A stretch of 64,000 bases of DNA from Citrus sinensis (taxonomy: Eukaryota; Streptophyta; Magnoliopsida; Sapindales; Rutaceae): positions 23,628,501 to 23,692,500 of the forward strand of contig NC_068561.1 of assembly GCF_022201045.2 (NCBI RefSeq). Direction: 5' to 3'. Below the pieces are notes generated by a model. That model worked only from the letters and a program-made list of their open reading frames with translations. It did no database searches and had not been told where the DNA came from. This document shows, in pieces, positions 8,881 to 21,834 of the stretch. The translations under genes were made by a program, and so were the position numbers. Position 1 is the stretch's first letter. Every line of letters starts with the position of its first letter.

Positions 8881-11800
8881 AATAATTTTCTGTTTTCAGT
8901 TTCTGGCACGTCGTTTTTGCTTTGCATTTTGATCAGTCACGTGTCCTTTTTGGACCTTACACTGTTGTTGGGCTTAATGAATGGATCAGTCACATATCTT
9001 TTTGGGGTCTAACATTGTTGGGCCAGATCTTCGAATTTTTCGGTCGTGCAGGCCTTTTGCACCCCTCAAAACTCCTTATTTTTTTAAGAAGATTTTATTT
9101 AAAAAATTAAAATAAATTATTATTTAAACAAAAATTTTACATTCATTCTAATTAAATTTTTATATTTTAATTTTAATAATAATAATAATATTTTTGAGAA
9201 AATTATAGGAGTTTAAGGTTATGAAAACAGAAACTATATAATGACAATAAAATAATTTAAGATTTGTATTTATTTTATAAATAAAAACTTTAAAATTAAA
9301 CATTTTTGGGTAAAAACTTTATGGAAAAACAGTTAATTTTAATATATAAAATCGTATTTTGTAGATTAAACTGAGGATTATTTTAAGAAATAAAATTTAA
9401 AAGGGGGGTTATTGGGATTTCAGATGGGGGTTGAAAGCTCCGCTCGTTGTTGTTTGAGCCGACTCTTTCTTGTCTACTTTGCACGATGTTGGGCCAAATC
9501 TTTAAATGGACTATGATCGATTAAAAAAGCCCATTCTAACGATATTAGATTTTTGAAGTTTTTAATCATTATATATGATACCAAGGGGACGATGCCATGT
9601 GCTGGTTAAGGCGGGGCTGTGAGCCCGTTCAAAGTTTGGGAAAACTCTCAGTTTTATTTATAAAAATATCATTATTTACATAATTTTCCTTGTCATATTT
9701 ATTAGTTAAGTTTGTTAGTCTAATAATTTATAAGGCCGTCATTCTATACAAATTTAAAAATGCGCCATATAAATTTAATCTGAAACCCAGTACTTCATCA
9801 TACCCACTACAGGTATTTTTGTTTCCCACCTTCAATCTTTCTTCTTTCTAATTTAATAATCTCACTGCCCCATTTTACACTAAATAATTTAAATCTTAAA
9901 ATCCAAAATCCAATAATTACATGATTACAAAAAAAAAAAAAAAAAAACTATAACCAAAATCAAACGGTAATTGAAGTAGATGAAAAAAAAAAAGTAGCAA
10001 CACATAGAAAATAAATTACACATATTTATTTATTAATTATTTACATAAGTACAACAAATAAATTGAAAGAAAAAATTGTGACCAACTCCTATTCTATTTT
10101 AATCCCGAGCAACTTTATGTAGGAGAATATAAGTACCCATTAAAAAAAAAAGGGCCCACCTTTTAAAAAAAACAAAATTCTTGGCATCGCCCCTTAATAA
10201 ACTTAAACCTAATTTTCTGGTCCCAACAACATGTTCTTACCATTGAAGTCAAGGACAATTTTATCTACTTAATTCTCTTGAAAGCCAAGAAGCTCCCAAT
10301 TTCAAACCTAGCTAGACTCCTATTAAGTAATTAAACCAACCTTGTTCTTGACCAAATTCATCGCTTAAATTATTTCATGGGAATTGTTAATTATAATCAT
10401 ATGTGTGTTGATGTGTTTTAATTAGCCGCCCTAGCGTCTCAATTTGTTGGTAATCTCATTAACTTTACAATTATTGTGTTCATATTGTAATGTTTTTACT
10501 TTGTCTTTTTTTCCATAAAATAAAAAACGATGACTTTTGTACACTTCTTTTGAAAAAGACCTACTTAATGAACATAGTGACGTTTCTAGAGCTTTGCATC
10601 TAGTTATAGAAATAAGGAAAAAAAAAAAAAAGGCACAAATATCTCATAATATTTATTTATCTCAATGAAAGTTAAACTCTATATTGTTTGAGTAATTGAT
10701 ATCAATGTATTCCCACATTACAAAAAAAGGACATCCCTACCAGCCTTTCGTTAATAATTTTGTCTATTTATATAAGATAATGGCGTCGATATACTACTAA
10801 GCCCCCCAGGATTAATAAACTTACTATACCATAATGTTTAAATAGATTAATGTATTATTGTGTTCTTTCCTTTATTGAAATAGATGGAATTTACTAATAG
10901 AATGAAGTTTGTAGTAGGTGATCTATTTAAGAAACAATATGAATCAATTTCTCAAATTATGGGAGTCTAATTATCTATTGAGATAAATTTTAATATATCT
11001 AGATATTCTTTTTTCTATAAATAGTTCTAACTTTGTATTAAAAAAAAAAATACTTTGTAAATGATAGGTCGTGGTGATTAGGTTAATTATGCCCTCAGAT
11101 TTGCGCTACACTTGTATTTTCTTTAACTCTTGACTTTGTCTCTGTGTTTTATTGTAGTCTTTTTTTAGTTGCTTCTCGTACTTGAAATTGACTCCGGCAA
11201 TTGATCGTCATTTAAAAAATGGTCATTCATTTGGAACTATTGATAAAAGCTTACGTACACTTACAAGTATGAAGTATGTTTCTATTTACTTTAAAAATAG
11301 TTACACACAGAAGCGAAAAGACGAATGATTCAATTACATTGTTTCGTGATTACAACATATGTTATTTATATAAATATATCTATATATGCAACATGACAAA
11401 TATAAAAATTCGTGGGCCATGTTGGGTGATATAGGTAATCTTTCAATGTTAAACATCTGGGTTAATTGAATCAACTGAAAGAAACTTAATTAAAGCATGA
11501 GCAATGACTCTCAATTAAGAAGTTTAAATTTCTATAATTAGGTAGGAGATCTCATTTCAAGAAAATGACGGTGCCCAAGTAATAGTTGCATTGAATTAAT
11601 TAACAAAGTCGAATAGAGATCGACACATTTTGGAATTCAATGATTGAGAATTAGAGATAATAAGCCCAAATGCTTATTCCAATATTCACATGTGTTCTAC
11701 TCGTAGAAAATTATAACTTCATGTGTGTACATAATTAATGTTTTTTGTCCAAAAAATGAGTACTAGATTCGAATTACACCCATTAGTTAACGTTATATTA

Positions 11801-13588
11801 AATAAACACACCTATTATTTCTAATGGAGACGGCAAGAATCTATACGATATGTAATGTTGGCATATGTTACACTTGATTATTCTTATAAATGCTTGCTTT
11901 GTATGTATACATAGCTAACCACTTTCCACAAAGCATCATTCACAATTTTGTAGCGTATATCCAATATGACGTTTTGAAAATTAAATTTTAAACTATATGT
12001 TATGATTAGAAATCAATTTGACTCTATGTTTCGTCAAAAGATAATTAAAAAAAAAATTATATATTTGATTTTTTTAAATCAACAATTATTGGTTGAATTG
12101 ATCAACATTTTCTCTCCTTAACTACAAGATGAATTATACGAGTTTTTGAATCTCCCAATGACTATACATTTATATTTTTATTGGTTTTTGAAAGATTTTG
12201 TTTTCATTTTTAAGAAACTTTTGAAACGATTAGATGGAACACCGAGAGACAAGTTCAATGACACAAATGAGAAGCTAATACTACTTAGTGATAAATTAAT
12301 TAATTAATCTACAGCTCTAAAGAAGCTTTAATAAATTGCTTAAACAATAAGTTGATGGTAGTTAGTAAGATTCGGAGAGATTTTCCACTGATAAACAAAG
12401 CTCATATCTCAACGTCAATCACGCAAACTATGTTTAATTATAAATCATTCACTACATTAACATCATGGTAGGCCCTAATTACCTTAACTTCCTAATTGAT
12501 TAAGAGATTGATTAATCCAAATTTCAAAGCTAGCTAGCTCTTTAAAATCTTTCAGTTTTTTCAAACAAGTTCTTCGTGTTAGGTTTTGTTCTTCTGAACA
12601 AACCCCTTTTGTCTGTAAGTCAATCTAATGTTGTTAGATGCACACACAACATGAGCATGAACGCTTTGACAAGTTTGTATGTATAATTTGCTTTCTAATA
12701 TTACGTATTTAAAAAATCATAAGTATGTGTCCTAAGTACGATAATATCTGTGTACAATAATCTATTTAACGCAGTGCAAATAATATCTGAATATATGAAT
12801 CAATGCAAAAAGTTAATTATGTGATTCATTTGTATTGGCCCTTGAATTATGATTAATGTTCATCAACTTAATTAGAGAGATTTTGAGAGAGATTTTTAAA
12901 TGTATGCCAGATAAGGATAAAATATTAGTAATGATAGACATTTATGAGGATAAAATATAAGAATAATAACAAACATTTAAGCGAATCAATTACATTATCT
13001 CAATATCCACTTGATGAAAGGTACAGAAGAAATTTTAAGATGTTTAACATAACTCAAAATGTTAATATACCTTTTACGGAGTGTAAAATCATACGATTAT
13101 TATAACATTGCTCAGACGTGTACCTAATATACAGTTCCAAAATCTATGTCCGGAAAAGACCTAGATCGATTTACCAGCATTTATTAACATTATTATAAGA
13201 GATGAATTTTAAGTCGGTGAAGAAAGAGCTAGTGCTTTACAGCCACCTGTCCAATTCTATTTTGCTAAGTTATCCGTTTAGACATTAAAGTTTTTATTAT
13301 AAATAATTTATACTACAATATGTATCTGAAGAATCTATCAACCTTTTCTTGTTTGTTTGTGAGTATATGCACCTCTCATCCATGTCTACACTAGTATATA
13401 TGGAGAGTGCTGAGATTTTATACTGCGCTTGCTGATGAACTTTCTTGTTCTCTAGATTTTTTGATCATTCTTACTTTCCTCTTCTCTCTTATATTTTCTC
13501 AACTAATTTCCCTAGAAAATTATATTTCCTTTTCCATACACAGTATCACTGTAACCTTAATCTTCTTAATTTTATACCCTCTCACTCT
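8881..13588. other. Gene-free AT-rich region
   Basis: About 4.7 kb with no open frame of coding character. Just after the tRNA an imperfect tandem repeat of about 45 bp is visible (about 8931-8972 and 8984-9023, each starting GATCAGTCAC and ending GTTGGGC). A run of A lies at about 9930-9948. No transposon ends were identified. The last few hundred bases are presumably promoter for the zinc finger gene. Confidence 0.5.
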
Positions 13589-13598
13589 CTATATATAG
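13589..13598 (+). promoter_or_regulatory. TATA box of the zinc finger gene
   Basis: CTATATATAG lies 71 bp before the ATG at 13669, preceded by a CT-rich stretch. This spacing would place the transcription start near 13620 and give a short, CT-rich 5' UTR. Confidence 0.6.
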
Positions 13599-13668
13599 AG
13601 CTCATCAATTTTCACCTCATTATTGCACTACTAGCTAGCTTGCAAATTTTTATTTTTCATTTTTCAAT

Positions 13669-14313
13669 ATGGCTGATATTGATCACTTCCAGGCAACAAA
13701 ACCAAATAACCCAACAAGAAGTACCCTAAAGCTTTTTGGTTTCAACATTTCAGAAGATCACAACAAGAACACGGATTCATTTGCAACAAGCAAAACTCAC
13801 TTATCAGATGAGGCTCTTGAACTTGAAACCCACATATCTTTTCAATCAAATGACAATACTAATATCACGCGTAAGTACGAGTGTCAATACTGCTGCCGTG
13901 AATTTGCCAACTCGCAAGCCCTAGGTGGTCATCAAAACGCTCACAAGAAAGAAAGGCAGCTCTTGAAGCGAGCACAATTGCAAGCCACTCGCCATCTCGT
14001 ATCCTCACACTATCAACACTACCACCCCATGTTATCAAATTTATCGCCACGGCCACAGCAGCGCCTCCTCGCTCCGACTCTAGCTGCAGCTCCTTCTGAT
14101 TATCAGCATCATGCATCTAATGTTTACATGTTGCATGGGGACATAAATGCAATGCCGCCACCATTACACGTGTCTCATTACCGTGGAAAGGGGGCTGTGA
14201 TGTATCCTCATCAGGCCGGGCCTAATGCCGGAGATTTGCCGGACGATGGTAGGGCTCGGATGTATAAGGGGTTAGGGTTGGATCTAAGTCTTGGCGGGCC
14301 GGCGGTACCATGA
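13669..14313 (+). CDS. Single C2H2 zinc finger protein with EAR motif (ZFP5/6/8-GIS type)
   Basis: This intronless gene encodes 214 residues. It has one plant-type C2H2 finger (residues 70-92: C72, C75, H88, H92) with the diagnostic QALGGH helix, and a C-terminal DLSLG EAR-type repression motif (about residues 204-210). An LKLFGFNI motif near residue 20 is shared by ZFP6-like members. These are nuclear transcription factors, mostly repressors; Arabidopsis relatives act in trichome and root-hair development through gibberellin and cytokinin signals. The middle is rich in His, Gln and Pro and likely disordered. The ATG follows a TATA box and CT-rich leader, and the stop is TGA. The subfamily is fairly sure; the exact orthologue is not. 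Confidence 0.9.
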   Translation: MADIDHFQATKPNNPTRSTLKLFGFNISEDHNKNTDSFATSKTHLSDEALELETHISFQSNDNTNITRKYECQYCCREFANSQALGGHQNAHKKERQLLKRAQLQATRHLVSSHYQHYHPMLSNLSPRPQQRLLAPTLAAAPSDYQHHASNVYMLHGDINAMPPPLHVSHYRGKGAVMYPHQAGPNAGDLPDDGRARMYKGLGLDLSLGGPAVP

Positions 14314-14490
14314 TAATGTGAATTTTTCAGAAAGTTTAACTTTTTCTATCTTGTGGACTTTTGATTATGAGCAAATCAATTTTCTATATTGACCAGCTGC
14401 ATGTATGTGTCAAATTATAAGATATATAGTGTACATGAATGCGACGTATAACAATAATGTTTATAATGTTTAATTAATCATATGTTTTAT

Positions 14491-14512
14491 CCCCCCCCCC
14501 CCCCCCCCCCCC
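14491..14512. repeat. Poly-C tract (22 C)
   Basis: A run of 22 cytosines about 180 bp after the zinc finger stop codon, followed by an A run and CA repeats. The complementary strand is a pure G run. Its true length may be affected by sequencing error. Confidence 0.85.
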
Positions 14513-14849
14513 AACAAAAAAAAAAACACACACTCACACACAATTGTTTAGAAAACGTTTTAGGTGGGATGGATGCTTTCAATAGTTTTATTGAATAATA
14601 GATTGTTTGTGTTCTAGATTTCCCTATTCTTTTATCGAAGTCTCACCCTATTAGTTTAGAAACGATTGTGCATTGTAGGTTAGTTGTACACGCCATGCAT
14701 TACTTATTTTCATGATTTACTTTAACCCTTTTATGATCTAATAGTTCATATGAATTCGCATACGCTAGCTCACCACAAAAATAAAATAAAATAATCATCG
14801 ATTCATATTATTTTTACCTAAATTTTCGTACTAAACTTATCCTAATTAA

Positions 14850-15580
14850 TCTTCATAAAAGCGTTGATATTTGAACCCTCAATTTATCTCAACATCCCCC
14901 TTTTCAATTAATCCATCTTATTTACATAACTACCCTTATTTAAAAGTACAACAATATTTAAAGATAAATATTACTTTTCAATTTTTAATTTTTTTCTCTC
15001 TCTAGCCTACATTATTCAACCAAAATTCTCTCCCCCCCCCCCCCCCCCCCCTTCTAAACTAGAGTTCCGTTACTTTTGCGAAATAAAATCAAAAGCTCCA
15101 AACACTAAATCGTTAACTAATCAAATTTTTTTTCATAACACACTCTCTTAACTTTATTTGATCAGGAATTATCCTACATTCAAATATTTGCCCGTAATTA
15201 TTTTAGGACTCGGAAACCTTGAAGTGCTTAATGCTTCGATGCTTTTGACTCTGGGTTTGCTATTTCATATGAATCGTTTTATGATCAAAGCAAACCTCAA
15301 CCTCTCAAACATGAAGCTTCAAAACTTACCTACTTTTTCCAGCCTTTGTAGCCTTCTCAAGCTCTTGCTAAAGAGATATAAAGTTGTAGGAAAAGCTGCC
15401 AAAATGGGATGGACTTGAAAATCAGATTGCTGTAATTTGGTCTTAGAGAATAAGTGAGGGAGAAAAGAATTTTTTTAAAAAATAAGGGTAATAGAGGAAA
15501 TATAAGAGGTTAATTAGGAACTAGCAGTTCGTGAGATAAAATGAAGAGTTATAAATGCCACAACGCTCTTCATGAAATGT
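14850..15580. mobile_element. MITE or short MULE-like element with ~100 bp imperfect inverted ends
   Basis: The left end (CTTCATAAAAGCGTTGATAT...CAATTTATCTCAACA) pairs with the inverted right end (TTTCATGAAGAGCGTTGTGG...CATTTTATCTCACGA). The likeness continues inward through TACCCTTATTT on both sides, about 100 bp with several mismatches and small gaps. The interior holds a 20-C run at 15032-15051 and an 86-codon frame of no recognisable character. I could not fix a target duplication, so the superfamily is open; the right end stops just before the palindrome at 15584. Confidence 0.5.
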
Positions 15581-15583
15581 AAA

Positions 15584-15609
15584 TGGGCTAAGTAATTTTA
15601 CTTAGCCCA
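15584..15609. promoter_or_regulatory. Palindromic pair of site II (TGGGCT) elements upstream of peptidyl-tRNA hydrolase
   Basis: TGGGCTAAGTAA, a 2-bp spacer, then TTACTTAGCCCA form a perfect inverted repeat. Each arm begins with TGGGCT, the site II type element bound by TCP factors in many plant promoters of organellar and translation genes. A further GGCCCA (from 15617) and GCCCA follow within 25 bp. The gene's 5' UTR exon probably lies at about 15650-15790. Confidence 0.5.
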
Positions 15610-16290
15610 AAGAAGAGGCCCAATTTAAGCCCATGATTAAAAGTAGTTGATTTTATCTTCTTCCGCCAGCGCTCTGTTACATACAGTACAACACAGCACA
15701 ACACAACACAAGCAGAAACGTTATAAGCCTCGAACTGAGCTCTGCCACGCCTCTGTTCTTTCATCGTTGTGTCTTAGAAACCCAAGAATAGGTGCATTTT
15801 CTTTTACCCTTTGTTCATTTTTTCAGTTTACACTTCGCAGTTCATACCCACTTCAAATTTTGAACTGTTCATTGCTTCAGCTCTGTCTATTATTATTTTA
15901 CTTGGCTTGCTCAATTGTGGGCTCTTATCTTTTTAGGTATTTAAATAGCATAAATGTTAACGTTGTTGTTGTTTCTTTTTGGTTCTGCAATGTTATAAAA
16001 TGGATTGCTTAAGTATCTGAGCTTCAGATGAGTGATACAAAATTGGGATTCAGTTTGATTCAGATGATGAACTTCCACTAATTTTTCACATAGGTCCCGT
16101 TTAGTTATTGAGGAAATTTTTCGGATTGTGAAAATAAAATGCAAATACTTGGGATTCTTGAGTTTCCTATACACACAGTTTGTACCCAATAATACGTAAA
16201 TGTTTATGTATATGCTTCTATATTTTATTTGTTTATACATTTTTCAAGCGCCTTGCCTGATGGTAATACGTTGTTTCTGAATATAGGTCA

Positions 16291-19057
16291 ATGTTGTATG
16301 CACTCTCTGCCCCAAAAACTTGCATTTCCTGTCCGAGAGGGCCTCCCTTTCCTCAAAAGCGTCAAGTTTCAACAAGGCTTTGTGTGCATGCTTCGTTGCC
16401 AGATGATAATGGTGGATTTAAAGTGGAGTATACACCTTGGTTGATTGTCGGATTGGGTAACCCTGGGATTAAGTACCACGGCACTAGGCACAATGTAAGC
16501 AACCAAATGCTGCTCCAACTTTTTAGCTTTTGTTTGTGTTTAAGTTTGTCTCCATTTTGATATTTGTGACTATATGTAGTATCTCGTGCCAGGTTGGATT
16601 TGAAATGATTGATCACATTGCTCAAGCGCAACGCATTGCTATGAACACAATACAGTCAAAGGCTTTAATTGGAATAGGTTCTTATTCTGTTGATTTTTTT
16701 TTTAACAGTTTTTTTTTACTATCCTTTTTGTTGTTGTGCTGTGCTTGCTGCTTGGTTGTTTGTTCAAATTCGTTTTATGATCAGTACAGGTTCCATTGGA
16801 GAGGTGCCGATTTTGTTGGCAAAACCTCAGGCATACATGAATTTCAGTGGGGAATCGGTTAGTTCTGTCTCCTATTTCAGCTTTTAAATTACACTATAGT
16901 TCCACGGATGTCAGTTCTCCATTTTCACATGGCATTTGCAAATGGCTGTCATCTTGGCCCAATAGATGCCATGTTGAGAATTGTTAAATCTCAAAAAGGA
17001 TTAAAAAAATTGAGCGTGTTCCATTAGCTGTCCAAGACTTCTTTTGGCTCCTTATTTTATTTGTTTGTGATTTGATCCTGCATTCTAGATTATTATGAAA
17101 AAGTTATTTCAAGTGTCCAAATTTCATTTGTGTTTGGTACAAGACAAGGCTCTTTTCTTGAAAGGATTTAATCTAGGTGGATATTCCGTGTATGATGCAC
17201 TTCTGAGGTCTTACATTTCTGTAATGGCTATCAATAGCCTGAAAAACATTTATTGGTGTTGATTGGCTGGCATTTATCAATTAGGTCTATTTGTTTTGAT
17301 TGTTCCATTGAATGTATGCTTGTTTGTCTCTAATATTCCTGTGGTTTCTCTTCTTTCCTCCTTAGGCTTAATAAGTAGATATCTTTTCTCATTAGTTAGT
17401 TGTAGTCACTGAATGATAGTCATTTCTGTTCCTATTTTTTCTTTCTTTTCACTATTCTTAAGGTCGGGCCTCTTGCTGCACATTATCAAGTACCGCTGCG
17501 TCACATTTTAGTGGTAAGCATTCTCCATCTCATGCTCAGCAGTAGGAAAATCAAATGACTCCGTACGATAAATATAGTGTTTTGACAAAATGTTTCTGGG
17601 ATTTGCCCTTGTAGATCTATGATGAGATGAGTTTAATGAATGGTGTTCTCAGACTTCAGCCAAAAGGAGGGCATGGCCATCACAATGGGTATGTTATTTG
17701 GATATCAGTTGTGACAGAGTTTGTACGAATTCCCACGTTGTATCCACCCTTTTGCTTTGAAAGAAAATTATGCTTCTCAAAGGAACTACTTTTTGTCTTG
17801 ATCCCTTAGTCAGTGGAGCTAGTGTATTTGTTGGGCTCACTCTCATATAAAACCTTGTGATGGTTCAAATGCAAACAATCTATTTGGAAAAATTACTCCA
17901 TGAAAAGATATGTAAAAATGACTAGGACCCAAAAAAAAAAAAAAAAAAAAGGCCATATAGCATAAGATGTTACTATCGCAGCTGCCACAAATGCTGCTTT
18001 CTGAAATGTTTATTTATGTGTGGAACAGTTCAAGCTGTAAGTGATCTTTGTGCTGTGAATTAGTGAAAAAGATGAGATATCTCTATTTTGCTGTCTTGTA
18101 AAATGTATCCAATAATTCCTAGTTTAGTAGTCACTAATAAATAGGAATGGAGAAATATTTGTAATTATTACTCTCTTTTCCAACAGGTTGAAAAGTGTGA
18201 TGAACCATCTGGATGGTTGTCGTGAGTTTCCTCGGCTGTGCATAGGTTGGTTCATTTGGGGCCATCACTTTTTTCTTGACTATAGTATTTTCTCGTCTTC
18301 AAGAATTTTTCTCCCTTTTTAGTTAAAGTGAAGACTGTATTCAAATTCCACATGTTGCAGGTATTGGAAATCCACCTGGCAAAATGGACATGAAAGCTTA
18401 TCTACTACAGAAGTTCAGCCCCATAGAGCGGGAACAGGTATAAACTAGTTAAACTATGTTGTGCATCTTGTCTAGATGACTTATTTAATGACAAAATCTG
18501 TTGCGTCTAGTTAATTGTAATGCCAATCTTAAACCTTAATTCCAAGGCTAGTTAGCTAATGATGACTGGTTGCTCTGGGTGCCTTGCACCTGCATTAACA
18601 ACCATATAATTGTAAAAGACAGCCAAATGTTTAGATTTACCATCTCTTTCAGTTTGTTTTGAATATTTTTGTTGGTTGTTTTTCAGACACGTTATAATAT
18701 CTGAATTTAAGTCCAAGATTGGGTTGAATGGGATGATGTATCTTGTTAAGATAACTCCGCAATTGCTATAAAATTGTCCAATTCTTACTAAATTGGTTGT
18801 GTACCGCTCACATCCATGAACACAAAAAGGCAAAAGCTTTTTAGTTGCAGATATCTCTATGGCTGTGCTAGCTTCTCTAATGTCTGCCAAAGTCTTGCTG
18901 ACAACTTTCAGTTGGCATTTGTCTATTTGTCTTTTAACAGATTGATGCAGCCTTGGAACAAGGAGTTGAGGCCGTGAGGACCTTGGTGCTCAATGGATTT
19001 GATCAGAACATTTCTAGATTTAACATGGGGCAGAAATATAAGTATCACGCGGTTTGA
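16291..19057 (+). CDS. PTH: Peptidyl-tRNA hydrolase, organellar (Pth type)
   Basis: The enzyme hydrolyses peptidyl-tRNA that drops off ribosomes, recycling tRNA; this form has an N-terminal extension suited to chloroplast or mitochondrial import. Exons are 16291-16494, 16593-16677, 16790-16857, 17463-17513, 17615-17688, 18187-18245, 18361-18437 and 18941-19057; all phases agree and give 244 residues. Residues 1-47 are rich in Ser, Pro, Arg and Lys, a likely transit peptide. Family motifs follow: VGLGNPG (53-59), TRHN (65-68) with the catalytic His, [19 protein letters not shown] with the conserved Asp, and [12 protein letters not shown]. The ATG at 16291 lies just after an acceptor (ATATAG, about 16287), so a 5' UTR intron from about 15791 is likely. 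A run of about 20 A sits in intron 5. Identification is by family motifs. Confidence 0.94.
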
Positions 19058-20505
19058 CCGTCCGCGACCAAAAGAATGCAGAATAGAGAGATTAAAGTGT
19101 TCTTCTGATCGTACCGTACATGCTTTGTTGGGAACTTATGATGACCATAGAGATGAAGATTTCTTCTAGGATGTCAAATTCTATTTCTTTTGTTTGTAAT
19201 ACCTCCTTAATGTGTATCCTAATGTAATTATTTTTTTTTTCTACTAATGCTAATCCTTCTTTAGTGTTTTTTAACAACCTCTTTTATTAATAATAATAAT
19301 AATAATAATTCCACTTTATTTTTAAGAAAAAAGACACTTATAGGCTCAAGATTTGAAGAAATAGTTAAATAAATCCTCGAGTTTTCAATAAAAGGCATCA
19401 AGATTTTTTTTTTACTATAATACTTTTTTGCTTTATTAACCTAAAAAAATAACTCTAATATTTTATAATAAATAAAAATATAATATTAAATAAATTTAAC
19501 AATATATACAATTTCAAATAATTACAATATTTTAATACTTTACAATCTTATATTATATTAAACTGAATTTTATAATAAATAAAAACATAATATTAAATAA
19601 ATATATAAAAATTTAAATTATTTTCAATAGTATATAAAATAATTTAAATATTATTAATACGTGAGATGTATTTTATTAATTGTAAAATCGATTTAACTCA
19701 GTGATTTATTTAAATTTTTTTATGAAAAATAAATATAATAATTTAAAAATTAAAAATTTAGTTTAAGTATTAAAAAAATTCTAATATTTATTAGTTTATT
19801 GGATAAATTAACAATTTTAATTATATTTGTATTTATTAAAAAATTTAAAGTCAATTATTTTATTCACCATTTGCAAAAAATATTATAATCAAAAGAAGAT
19901 TTTCGCGTTTCTCATTAAAAATTAAAAATTTACATGATAATTTTTTTTATATTTTAAAGATGTAAATGTCCTTTTTTCTTATTTTTATTTGAGAAAAAAT
20001 TGTCATATTTTTTCAAAAATTATATCACGTAGATTCACATTTCATGGAGCCTAATTTCCTGCCATTTGGAAAAACTTTACTCAACCGGCCCTGGTGGTGG
20101 ACTTGGAGCATCAACTTTTGTCAAAACCAAAAACAAAATGTCATTGAAAAAAGAGACAAATCTCCTGCATCCAAGGCCATATCAAAGAAGCTTCCTTTAA
20201 CTTTTCAGTAAAAAGTAGATAACCCATCATGAATTTCCAACCAAATCAAACGGTTCGTGTAGAATCCAAGGTGATTTCAACGCCCTTTAAGATTTTCAAA
20301 TAGGACCCACGTTAAATAAGAACGTTGGAAGCAAATACAGAGACAGTACAATAAAAATTGGGTCGGGGGGGTGGGAGATAAAAATCTCACATTTTATTAG
20401 ACCGTTGGAAACGGAGAAGGGGGCAAATCTTTATTTAATACAAAACTACAAAAGCATTTAACTCTTAGAATCTTTCATCTTGATCAGCATAACAAAACAA
20501 AAAAA
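19058..20505. other. 3' UTR of peptidyl-tRNA hydrolase and AT-rich spacer
   Basis: The first ~250 bp are presumably the hydrolase 3' UTR. After that comes very AT-rich DNA with an AAT microsatellite at about 19290-19310. The last 400 bp, less AT-rich, probably hold the promoter of the next plus-strand gene. No coding character is seen. Confidence 0.5.
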
Positions 20506-21123
20506 ATGGCAGAAGCTAACGGCTCTCTGCAACAAAACCTCACTCTTCTTGATCCCATATCTCTCCTACTTTCTCAGAACTCTAATCCTCAAAACCCACC
20601 AGTCACACTGAAACTCATTACAGAGAATTACTTCATGGAGAGGGGACCCAGATACCATGAATACGCTGAACTGAGAGAATCAAGACTGAGAAGGAAGATT
20701 ATGCGAGAAGAAGATGAAACTGATGAAGCGTATGAGCCAAAGCGATCGCCTTTAAAGAAACAAGTGAAGTTTCGGGGGATTTTGACTGGTTCAAGAAAAG
20801 GGTCCTCTGTTTCCTCTGTTTTGGCTCAGTCAGTGCCTGACTTTTCAGCAACTTTGCGGAAAGAAAATCGGAAGCCGGCGGGTGGGGCACTTGAGTTGAC
20901 TCCTCCGGCTAAGAATTGGTCGAAAATGAATGGGAATTTGTCGAATTCCAGAGGAAGTAAGTCGGCAAATGCGGGGGAGAAGAAGGGAATGATGGCAAGA
21001 AAGAGTTATGCGAGTATTGAAGAATTGAAGGGCATGTCAATGGGAGTGGCAAAGGATATTTGTGGGGAAAACAGAGGAGGGAGGAAGACTGTTTTGAGTA
21101 GACAATATTCAATGTTTGGTTGA
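20506..21123 (+). CDS. Conserved plant protein of unknown function (At5g16110/At3g02555-like)
   Basis: This intronless frame of 205 residues starts MAEANGSLQQNLTLLDPISL and ends RKTVLSRQYSMFG. It is basic, rich in Ser and Lys, and has no membrane segment, signal peptide or catalytic motif. An acidic patch (REEDETDEAYEP, about residues 66-78) precedes a basic stretch. The ATG sits in an A-rich context (AAAAAAATGGC). I recall a small family of plant hypothetical proteins of this kind beside the RPS7/peptidyl-tRNA hydrolase block in Arabidopsis, which is why I name those loci. No function is known to me. Coding status is supported by full-length openness, balanced codon use and position. Confidence 0.75.
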   Translation: MAEANGSLQQNLTLLDPISLLLSQNSNPQNPPVTLKLITENYFMERGPRYHEYAELRESRLRRKIMREEDETDEAYEPKRSPLKKQVKFRGILTGSRKGSSVSSVLAQSVPDFSATLRKENRKPAGGALELTPPAKNWSKMNGNLSNSRGSKSANAGEKKGMMARKSYASIEELKGMSMGVAKDICGENRGGRKTVLSRQYSMFG

Positions 21124-21834
21124 GTTTACTTTTTTCATTTTTTTTTCTTTTCCAATGGTTGTTGATTGGATTTGTCGTAACTTTTGCTAGGTGCCAGGTT
21201 GATGATTGATCACGATTTTTTATTTTTTTTTTCGGGAGGGTGTGTTCTGTTCCTAATAGAATAGAACATAAAGCTTTGGATATAATCATGTTTGCATGTG
21301 ATTATGTATAATATAATAGAGCAGGTTTCTATTGTTTTTCAAGGATTTTTTCCAATTGAATTTTTTTGGCAGATAATTAATGGAGGTTTCTATCAAATAT
21401 CAATTATTATGATATGATGATACAATAGCAACTTGGGATTTCTTGAGTAATTTACAAGAACAAACACAAGTTTAGAGGAAAATGCTTGCCTTTTGGGTAA
21501 CTCAGTATCGTAAAACTCCCGAACTCGATGATGATTCCGTTAGAAGGATCTAAAGGGTCAAAATTTGGATTCACGAGCTCATATTCAAAACATTGTTGGT
21601 CAAAGTACAACTTGAAATTTTGAACTTTGAACTTGTGGAAGCTCTTTGGAAATTTCAGAATAAATAAAGCATGCAATGTATTGATACAATGCCCATCTAC
21701 AAAAACAAATATCACTTGATAACCAAATACCATCCCCATTGATTTGTACAAAAAAAAAAAAAAAAAACCATGTTAATTGCCACATGACTAAGAAAAGAAA
21801 CTCAACAAGTCAGAATACCGGGGCTTCATGAAAT
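21124..21834. other. Convergent 3' ends, no further gene
   Basis: This spacer lies between the 3' ends of two converging genes and should contain both 3' UTRs. It carries A runs and AT-rich DNA but no coding frame of recognisable character. Confidence 0.5.

Noticed and set aside
8791-9012. 73-codon open frame on the plus strand
   Set aside because: It runs through the initiator tRNA gene and has no protein character; it is open by chance.
15158-15418. 86-codon open frame
   Set aside because: It opens with TTG rather than ATG, lies inside the inverted-repeat element at 14850-15580 and shows no recognisable domain.
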